A stretch of 64,000 nt of DNA from Ceratorhiza oryzae-sativae (Eukaryota; Basidiomycota; Agaricomycetes; Cantharellales; Ceratobasidiaceae), in contig JARWMV010000031.1 of NCBI GenBank assembly GCA_030998015.1, positions 1 to 64,000 on the forward strand, read 5' to 3'. A model generated the notes under the pieces. It did not search any database. It was not told the origin of the DNA and saw nothing but the letters and a program-made list of their open reading frames with translations. Positions 56,883 to 64,000 of this stretch are shown here, in pieces. The position numbers and the translations under genes are program-made. How positions within the stretch are numbered: position 1 is the first letter of the stretch; the number at the start of each line of letters is the position of its first letter.

Positions 56883-57321
56883 GAGAGTGTGGGTTATCTC
56901 GGGTCTTGTGCTTGTCTATATAAGCTGCAAGGTCCGTTTTAATTGTCACCTGACTCCGTCTTGCATTTGTTGTGATCACATGACCTTATTTTGGTGATGA
57001 TGCATCTCCGAGGGGTGCCCTCCCATCCGTTCCTCCGCGTCGGCCTTGATCCTCGCTACGCTCGGGGCCTCCGCTCCCCCACTTTGGTCGGTGCCCCCTC
57101 TCCGACCCCTCCGGTAGTTAGGGGATAGCATATATTCACGTGACTAGGCTGGGTCATGTGATTCCTGTGCTTTGTTGTTTGTTTTCTGGCAGGTGGTCAC
57201 GTGACTAGGCTGGTGTCACCTGACCAGACCTTGTTTTGATGTTTGTGCACGTTATTGTGTTGCACTGTGATTTTTTAATGTTCGTGGTTTTGTTGTTTTC
57301 CTTCCTCATCCCGTCCTTACT
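56883..57321. promoter_or_regulatory. Divergent intergenic region of the Rep module
   Basis: Separates Rep (leftward) from the antisense gene (rightward). TTATATAG on the minus strand near 56,920 could be the Rep TATA box. A 17-bp exact direct repeat TCACGTGACTAGGCTGG occurs at 57,136-57,152 and 57,197-57,213, each containing TCACGTGA as in the LTR repeats. I find no clear NANTATTAC-type nonanucleotide hairpin. Confidence 0.45.
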
Positions 57322-57863
57322 ATGCGTGTTATTTCCCTTAACTACAATCCCCTTGACTGCACCTGCTGGTCTCTCCCTGAGGGGGAGTACTGCGCCTACT
57401 GTGATGCCGTGTGCGACGCCTCCCTTGAAGACTTCTATCGAGGTGTTGGGGACTGGTTCTTCTGTGGGGTGCCCGGTATGTGTGTTCGTTCTTCGTCGTT
57501 CTCTCGTAGCTAACTTGTTCTGTAGAAGAGCGCATCCTCCTTGATGGTCGGGCCCATGAGGCCACCCTTGAGCGTGTCTGGGCGCTCGTTGATCAGGACT
57601 GCCGGTTATTTGAGGAGCGGCAACACCAGGCTGCCCTTGCTGAGTTTTTTGAGGAGGGCTCGGCCCCTTTGTTTGACGAGGCCTCACCCTTTGCGGCTTC
57701 TGGTTCTGGGTGTTTCCAGAACTATATGGCCGATCTCCCAGGGGGGGAGGCCCCCTGGCTGTTGCCTGAGAACCGGGCCGGTGGTTCTGCGGCCCGTACT
57801 ACTAGGAAGGATAAGAAGGCAAAAAAACCCTATGCCCGGCCCCTCAAGGGCAAGAAAAAATAG
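57322..57863 (+). CDS. Spliced cargo gene divergent from Rep (163 aa), unknown
   Basis: Exon 1 57,322-57,475, intron 57,476-57,525 (50 nt, GTATGT, branch CTAAC, TGTAG), exon 2 57,526-57,863. The frame is kept across the join in phase 1. The N-terminal part is Cys-rich (CTCW...CAYCDAVCD) and may bind metal. The middle is acidic/helical and the C-terminus is Lys-rich (RKDKKAKKP...GKKK), suggesting nucleic-acid binding. It is transcribed against the retrotransposon. A canonical intron in this strand means it is expressed from its own promoter and not from the genomic retro-RNA. C1 has a homolog with a lost donor. No family recognised. Confidence 0.6.
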
Positions 57864-57943
57864 AAACATTTTGAGATGTATTATTATATGATTATGAAAA
57901 TTATTCTTAAGACATTCCAAAAAACGTGTGATAGGCCTGATAA

Positions 57944-58762
57944 TCACAGGGGCTCCAGGGCCAGCAGGGGCACTTCCTCCAAGGCGCCTGCCAGCTCATC
58001 CTCCCATTTGGCCCAATCCGTTTGGACTCCCTCTTGGGCAGGGTCCGGGGTTGGTTCCTTTATCGTTACTCTTGGCTCCTCCTCCTTCACCACCAGGGAC
58101 TCCAGGCTTGCCGTGAGGCTTGACATATCTGTGTCGTAACCGTGCGGGTTTGGGCGTACCTTCACCCAGTTACGGAAGTCAGCCAAGTTTGCTTCCTTCA
58201 ACCTGATGGCAGTAAACATTTCATCAGTGGTAGTGGCCTCAAGCAGTCCCACATACGGTGCCGCCGGTGCCAGCTTCCACTGCTCCAACAGTGCCTTTGC
58301 CCGGCGCTCCACCTCCCAGTCCCCTCTGTCTGGTATTTGGCCTGTTGCCCTCCTCTGTTGCCTTGCTGCCTTGGTCACCATGTCAACTGTTGGTCCCACG
58401 ATATTGTCAACGACATACATTGGTGTTCTTAACAAGGCGTTTCTCGTCGTTGGCTTCCGGCTTCCATGCCATGTCAGGACCCCTAGCCTGGGATCCAGGT
58501 ACTTGTCATCATCAATCCAGTTCCTTTCATCCCTTAACTTCTTTGGGATGTATACTAGGTTAGCCCCTGGCAACAGTCGTTCGGCGTACCTCTGGGCGTC
58601 TTCCACACTGGAGCAGTACATCCCTGGTTTAGGACGATTTTCCCTGCCAGGGTAGGGTGCTGGCCGCCTGGTGGTGGGTGGCTGCCGAAGTGGGGCCACC
58701 TGATTTTCGGCAAGTGGGGTGTAACGGTTGGGATGTGCGACTGGGTGAGTGGCAAAAGGCAT
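57944..58762 (-). CDS. C2 ORF-X (272 aa), cargo gene of unknown function
   Basis: ATG at 58762, 87 bp downstream of the pol stop, open to 57,944. It is co-linear with C1 ORF-X over its length. The Pro/Arg-rich N-terminus, conserved core (GMYCSSVEDAQRYAERL, LVYIPKKLRDERNW) and acidic tail are all present. It converges with the antisense gene, with 80 bp between their stops. No recognised domain. The order pol, ORF-X, antisense gene, Rep is shared by both C copies. Confidence 0.6.
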   Translation of the reverse strand: MPFATHPVAHPNRYTPLAENQVAPLRQPPTTRRPAPYPGRENRPKPGMYCSSVEDAQRYAERLLPGANLVYIPKKLRDERNWIDDDKYLDPRLGVLTWHGSRKPTTRNALLRTPMYVVDNIVGPTVDMVTKAARQQRRATGQIPDRGDWEVERRAKALLEQWKLAPAAPYVGLLEATTTDEMFTAIRLKEANLADFRNWVKVRPNPHGYDTDMSSLTASLESLVVKEEEPRVTIKEPTPDPAQEGVQTDWAKWEDELAGALEEVPLLALEPL

Positions 58763-58848
58763 GTTTTGGGGTTTCGCAGGTGTGTTGTGGTGCAAGTGAG
58801 GTGGTAGAGCGGGCTCTGGCCTTTCTTGGGTATCCTGGATGGCTCCTT

Positions 58849-61577
58849 TTAAAGCTTTCCAGATCCTCGTTTGGTTCTCTTTGGCCTGCCTTTCGAGTCA
58901 CCTGAGTGCTGACTTGTCTTGACTGGCATTGGTGCGTCTGGTAAGCGCCTTTGCAAGTCATTTAGAACCTCTTTCATGTCAGCAAACTTGCTGGCACGTT
59001 CCATTGTGTCTTCTATTGGGTCGTAGCCCTTCCATCTGATTTGGTAAAACAGCTCGCCATTCCGCCATTCATAATTTGCAATGTGGTCCACCTCGTATTC
59101 CTCCTCTCCTTTTTCCGTTATGATTGGTGGTGGTTGGCCTGCCTTCTTCGGAAGTCTTTATCTTCTGTGAATGGCGAGAGGAGATTTACATGGAATACAT
59201 TGTGTACACGTATGTTTTAGGTAGGTCCAGGCGATATGCATGGGATGAGATCTTTTCTGTGATTTCAAAGGGCCCCCCTTTTCGGTTGTCCAGTTTCTTG
59301 GAGGGTCTCTTGGACGAGAGGTTTGTTAGGAGCAGCCAAACCTTGTCTCCTACCTTGAATTCCCTCCCTTTCTTTCCATTTGTTGGTGTAATTCCATTGA
59401 GGCTCTTGCCTCATCCCATACCTTTTCCATTTGATTACGCATGTTGTCTGCAGCGGGTGCCTCAGATGGTTCTTCTCCCTCTCGGACAACCCATCTTGGG
59501 TTTTTTCCATATACTGTTTCAAATGGGGTTTGTCCTGTTGTAGCATTTACGTGGTTGTTATGGCAGAATTCGGCAATGGGTAACCATTTTACCCAATCAT
59601 CTTGTCTATAATTGCAGAAGGTTCTTAAGAACCCTTCTACCCATTGATTTGTCCTTTCCGACAGACCATCTGTTTCTGGATGGAAAGCAGTGGAGAATCT
59701 GGGCTTTGTCCCAATTCCTTTGTATAGGGCCTTTAGGAATTGGCTGTTAAAGGTTGGCCCTCGGTCTGAGACAGTGGTTTCTGGGGTCCCGTGATGTCTC
59801 CATACTTCCCTTATGAATATTTCTGCCAGTTCTTCTGCATTGGTGCTCTCCAGACATGGTACAAAATGGGCCTGCCGGGAGAAGCGATCTACAACTGTCA
59901 AGATACTGTCGTACCCCTTTGAGACAGGTAATTTGACATGAAATCATATGCGACATCTGCCCATGGTTTCCATGGGATTGGTAAGGACTTCAGGGAGTGC
60001 CTTGTTTGTGTCCTTTGCTTCTTTGACACGTTTCACAAGATTCCACGTATCGGTTTACTTGGGCCTTCATTCCTGGCCAATAGTAATCCCTTGATAGTAA
60101 TTCTAGTGTTCGGGCTTGTCCCTGATGACCTGCCACTGGGGCGTCATGGCACTCCTCAAGGAGACTCAACCTCAAGTCCTTGTCATCTGGGATGTAGAGC
60201 CTATCGTCATACCTTAATAGGCCCTCCTTCATTTCATACCGTCTAAATTCCTTCTGTACTGAGGGCGGTAGTTGTTCTTATTTGCCACACTCAGCCTTAA
60301 GGATCTGATAGATTCGTCTTCTTCCTGAGCTTCTTTAAGCTCTTCCCAGAAATTCCCCTGTACTTCTGCCATGAAACCTATGAACCTTTCTTCTGGAATC
60401 ATGATCTGTGGTTCCATAGGGGTATCCCCATGGTCGCTCCTTCTGGAAAGGGCATCTGGCTTCTGTGAGAGTTTCCCTGGTCCTGTACACAATCTGAAAA
60501 TTGAAGGGTGCCAGAGTGAGATACCATCTGGCATGCCTTCTATTCCACATCTGGGCATTTTGCCAGTACTGGAGGTTCCTATGGTCAGTGTATATCACAA
60601 TAGGTTCCTCTGTCCCTTCTAAGTATAACCTCCAGTGCTCTAAGGACCTAACAATTGCAAGCAACTCCTTGTCGTAGGTGTCATAATTTTTCTCTGGTGG
60701 GGTGAAGCTCTTCGATAGGAAGGCAATTGGATGCAATCGGTTGTCATCACCCTTTTGGCTTAGTACCGCCCCCATGGCCACTCCTGAGGCATCTGTTTCC
60801 AGTATGTATGGCCTGTTTGGGTTTGGGTGGATCAGGACCGGTTCTCTTGCTACTGCTTCTTTGATAGCTTCAAATGCTTCCTGTTGTTTTCTTTCCCACA
60901 GGAATTTGACATCTTTTTGGGTGAGATCTGTGAGGGGTTTGGCTAAGGTGCTAAACTTCTCTATCCACCTTCTATAGAACCCCACGAAGCCTAGGAAGGC
61001 TTGGACTTCTTTTACTGTGTTAGGTTCTGGCCATTCTAGAACTGCCTTTACCTTTTCCTTTTCCATCGATATCCCTTCTGGGGATATGACAATTCCAATG
61101 AAGCTTACCTCCTTCACAAAGAACTGACACTTGTGTGGTTTGAGGAAGAGGTGGTTTTCCCTCATTCTTCTTAACACTTCCCTGACATGTTGTACGTGTT
61201 CTTCCCTGTTTCTGGAAAACACTAGTACATCGTCCATGTAGATTACCACATAATCGTCTATTATGTCACGGAACTTTTCCATCATGAACCTGGTAAAGGT
61301 TCTTGGTCCTTCTTTTACTCCGAATGGCATGACCAAGCATTCAAACTGGCCTTCTCCTGTCCTGAAAGCTGTTTTCCATTCGTCTCCCTCTTTTACCCTG
61401 ATGTTGTTGAACCCCCATCGAACATCCATTTTTGAATAGATGGTTGCATCCTTCAGTCTCTCAATCAATTCTATTTGGATTGGGAGTGGAAACCTGTCTG
61501 GCTTGGTGATGTCATTCATCTTACGGTAGTCGACTACCAACCTAAGCCCTCCATCTGCTTTGTTCACATAGAAATCT
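58849..61577 (-). pseudogene. pol: C2 Pol, 5'-truncated and frameshifted
   Basis: RT with intact YMDD, plus RNase H, in 60,335-61,567. Integrase pieces are 59,990-60,232 (HHCC) and 59,350-59,901 (DDE with SDRGPTF). The chromodomain is at 58,849-59,091. One-base indels near 60,483, 60,275, 59,955, 59,390 and 59,270 shift the frame; the last is a G run. CGA codons that are TGA in C1 are still CGA here. The break at 61,577 coincides with the Copia LTR edge. Confidence 0.82.
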
Positions 61578-64000
61578 CACGCAGGGAGGTATCTTGTGGC
61601 TAAGATACAAATCGTACTTAGCTCAACTACGAAGGTAGAGAACTGTATATACTGTACCTAAGATACAAATCGTACTATAGAGTACAGTGTGAATAGAATA
61701 CATGAGAAAAGAAAGAAAATACGATACCTTAGCTCAACTACGAAGGTAGAGAACTAAGGAAGAAGAAGGGGGATTCCCGCGAACTCGCGCATGATATCAG
61801 AGAGGGGGGATACGAAACAGAAACAAATATGCGCATACATACACGCATATGATTGTAAATTCAACACGCCCACTCAATCCTATGCGTGAATGTACGGATA
61901 AAAGAAAAGAATAGAATTTCACGCCATTCCCATCGCAGACACAAAGCGAGTAAACTTGAGGCGTCCTAGGGGCTTAGTAAGCGCATCCGCGAGCTGTTTC
62001 TCTGTAGGTATATATTGCAGGTCGAGTTCTTTCAGAGCGATCACTTCGCGAATAAAATGATACTTGACGCGTATATGCTTCGTTGTCTGATGATTGACGG
62101 GATTCTTAGCTAGGGCCATAGCAGACTGGTTGTCCGAGAATAAGGGAGTAGCGCCCTCAGAGAGAAAACCAAGTTCGGATAAAAATTAACGAATCCATAA
62201 AAGTTCGCGTCCGCACTAGCATCGGCGACATATTCGGCTTCGGTACTTGATAAGGAAATTGTCGGCTGCTTTCGGGATGAGTAAGCAATTACGCCACCGG
62301 CATGTAGGAAAGCCCAGCCGGTAGTCGAACGGCTTGTATGCTTATCGCCGGCATAATCAGCGTCGACATATCCAAGCAGATTTAAATCGCGAAAGCGATT
62401 ATAGACAATGCCTAAGTCCATAGTACCTTTGAGATAGCGGAGAACTCGTTTGCCGGAGTTCCAGTGTTCTTCGCCAGGATTCATCGCGTGTTGCGCGAGT
62501 ATACCAGTAGCATATGCGATGTCGGGTCGGGTAGAAATCATAGCATACATAAGAGACCCGATCAGCTGCTGGTAGCGGTTCCGATCGATCGATGGCGCTT
62601 CGAGCTTTGGTAGATTGGGAGATTCGGCCATCGGAGTTTCGCATGGTTTACAGTCGGACATATTGAAGCGAGCAAGAATATCGTTGATATAACGGCGCTG
62701 AGAGATCTTGAGAGTTCCAGCGCTGCGATCGCGCTCAATTTCGATGCCTACGAACATTTTGGCCTCGCCTAGATCAACGATTTCAAGTGATTCAGCGATT
62801 TTAGCCTTAACCTTATTGAGGATTTCTGTAGACGATCCAGCGAGTAGCATATCGTCCACATGGCTAAGTATAATCGCTACTTCGTCACCATCGCGTAGCC
62901 AGAATACAGAGTGATCCGTATCGCATCGTTTAAATCCTATATCTTCAAGGATTTTCTTGAGACGCATATAGAAGGCTCGCGCCGCCTGTTTGAGACCGTA
63001 AATCGCCTTGTTGAGCTTCCAGACAGATTCTAGGCCTTCGACAAAGCCTGGAGGTTGCTCCATATAAATCTCCTCGTCGAGATCCCCATGTAAAAAGGCT
63101 GTTTTAACGTCGATTTGGTGAAGCTCGAGGTCTAGAGCGGCTACGATGCTTAAGAGTGTCCGTAAGGAGTCAGCAGCAGCGACGGGTGACGAAATTTCGA
63201 CAAAATCGACTCCAGGGCGCTGAGAAAAGCCCTTCGCGACTAATCGAGCCTTGTAGCGAACGATCTCGCCATCAGCTCCACGCTTGTAGTCGAAAACCCA
63301 TCGCATTTAACGACATTTTTGTCGATAGGACGGCTCACGAGCGTCCATACTTCGTGCTGCTCGATCGATTTCAGCTCTTCTGTCATCGCTTCAAGCCATA
63401 GATTCGCGTCTGGACGACGCATGGCATCCTCGAACGTCTGAGGCGGCGATTCTATTATCGCAGTAAGTGCCTCTTCGTCCTCTCGTCCGTCTGTATGCGC
63501 TAAGGCGCCCACTTGCGCTCCATACCGTTCTGGTGCTCTTCGTTCGCGCGTGGATCGACGCACCGGCGGCGGATCTGGCTGTAAAACAACTATTTCCTGA
63601 TCTTCAGGCTCCAAGTCCGGGCTCTCGGAAGGTAAGGCTTCTGGTTCATCGGGTATATGCGCGGGTTCTGACGATTCGAGTGGTTTATCGGATGATTCGG
63701 GTGAGTGAATTTCTATCTGAATGGGTGGTAATTCATCCGATTTATTCTCATCGTCATCGGTTGGGCTTTCATCATGATCCTCGATAACCACGCGCTGCCG
63801 ATTGTCCAGCCCTTCGTCAAAGACTACATCACGTGAGGTGATTATGCGACCGGTACCGCGCTGAGCAAGCACGTGCGCCTTCCTATTAGGAGCGAATCCG
63901 AGGTATATGCACTCGATTGAGCGCGCTTGGAGTTTCGTGCGCATATTGTCTGGCACACGAGCCCAGGCCTTGCATCCAAACGTACGTAATCCCGATACAT
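61578..64000 (-). mobile_element. Copia retrotransposon, 3' part
   Basis: A 3' LTR (start TGTTGAATTTAC at 61,866, minus strand, running to about 61,578) follows the pol. The LTR contains two copies each of TTAGCTCAACTACGAAGG and TAAGATACAAATCGTACT. The 5' part of the element lies beyond the window. It sits directly in C2 pol. Confidence 0.75.
61919..64000 (-). pseudogene. pol: Copia Pol, C-terminal half, frameshifted
   Basis: 63,240-64,000 is the end of integrase (FGCKAWARVPDN...IYLGF) and an acidic linker with repeated Pro/Glu, open to the window edge. 62,110-63,306 is RT (AFLHGDLDEEIYM, YGLKQA, VDDMLLAG) and RNase H (ADYAGDK, SSTEAEY). 61,919-62,119 is the C-terminal tail (KNPVNHQTTKHIRVKYHFIRE). 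A one-base deletion near 63,300, a frame change near 62,195 with a TAA, and a stop make it non-functional. CpG is abundant, so the insertion is fairly young. Confidence 0.85.

Larger units (their letters stand above)
54370..61577 (-). mobile_element. Element C2: younger family C copy with intact Rep
   Basis: Inverted relative to C1 and CpG-rich. From right to left: pol (5' part lost at 61,577), ORF-X, antisense ORF, Rep, tRNA-like hairpin, polypurine tract, 3' LTR. It inserted into the Helitron helicase gene. Copia 3' LTR sequence begins at the right edge, so gag and the 5' LTR of C2 may continue beyond the Copia element outside the window. Pol carries a few 1-nt frameshifts, some in homopolymers. 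Confidence 0.85.

Noticed and set aside
56883..57321. A CRESS origin nonanucleotide hairpin
   Set aside because: I searched by eye for NANTATTAC-type loops in the Rep intergenic region and found no convincing stem-loop.
60335..61567. Treating all C2 pol frameshifts as biological
   Set aside because: Some fall in homopolymer runs and could be assembly errors, so I do not base the age of C2 on them.

Overview
The window is a transposon graveyard of a filamentous fungus, most probably an agaricomycete basidiomycete. A Rhizoctonia-like genome is my best guess from the style of the Ty3/Gypsy polyproteins; this is inference. Evidence for a fungus: 50-59 nt GT-AG introns with CTAAC or CTGAC branch sites, Tf1/sushi-type LTR retrotransposons with chromodomains, a Helitron with a fused Rep-helicase, and one host gene, a spliced CFEM-domain surface protein at 47,706-48,686 (-).

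Layout. 1-5.8 kb: end of an LTR (family A), a broken spliced acidic-protein gene, a 320-bp-arm inverted repeat, a gene fragment, and a relic of family B. 5.8-25.6 kb: an LTR-A copy that received a solo LTR (F) and a complete family C element (C1, 7,680-25,536, TSD TTGAG). C1's 5' LTR in turn received a complete family B element (8,082-15,029, TSD AACCC). 25.6-33.8 kb: an inverted LTR-A copy holding element D (26,236-33,138, 116-bp LTRs). 33.8-38.6 kb: decayed Gypsy element H (-). 39.0-45.7 kb: LTR G split by complete element E (39,088-45,313, TSD ATATG). 46.4-46.9 kb: solo LTR E (TSD GATTT). 47-50 kb: low-repeat island with the CFEM gene. 50.2-54.4 kb: a Helitron RepHel gene interrupted by a second, younger C element (C2, - strand, 54,370-61,577). 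C2 is itself interrupted or truncated by a Copia element that runs off the window end.

The most unusual content is in family C. Between pol and the 3' LTR both copies carry a cargo module: an unrecognised ORF of about 272 aa, a divergently oriented spliced ORF, and a full CRESS-DNA-virus-type Rep gene (HUH endonuclease plus SF3 helicase), intact in C2 (55,553-56,839). An ambisense intergenic region, 17-nt direct repeats, a 95-nt tRNA-like hairpin and 101-bp tandem hairpin repeats in the LTR accompany it. This looks like a single-stranded-DNA replicon carried inside an LTR retrotransposon.

Two general signals run through the window. (1) Families B, C and E each have a primer-binding site two bases after the 5' LTR that is perfectly complementary to 11-12 nt at the predicted transcript 5' end, about 34-37 nt after a TATA box. 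This is the layout of Tf1-type self-priming. (2) LTR pairs and paralogous copies differ mainly at CpG sites (TG in one copy, CA in the other), and the in-frame stops are almost all TGA where CGA is expected. This indicates methylation-driven CpG decay.
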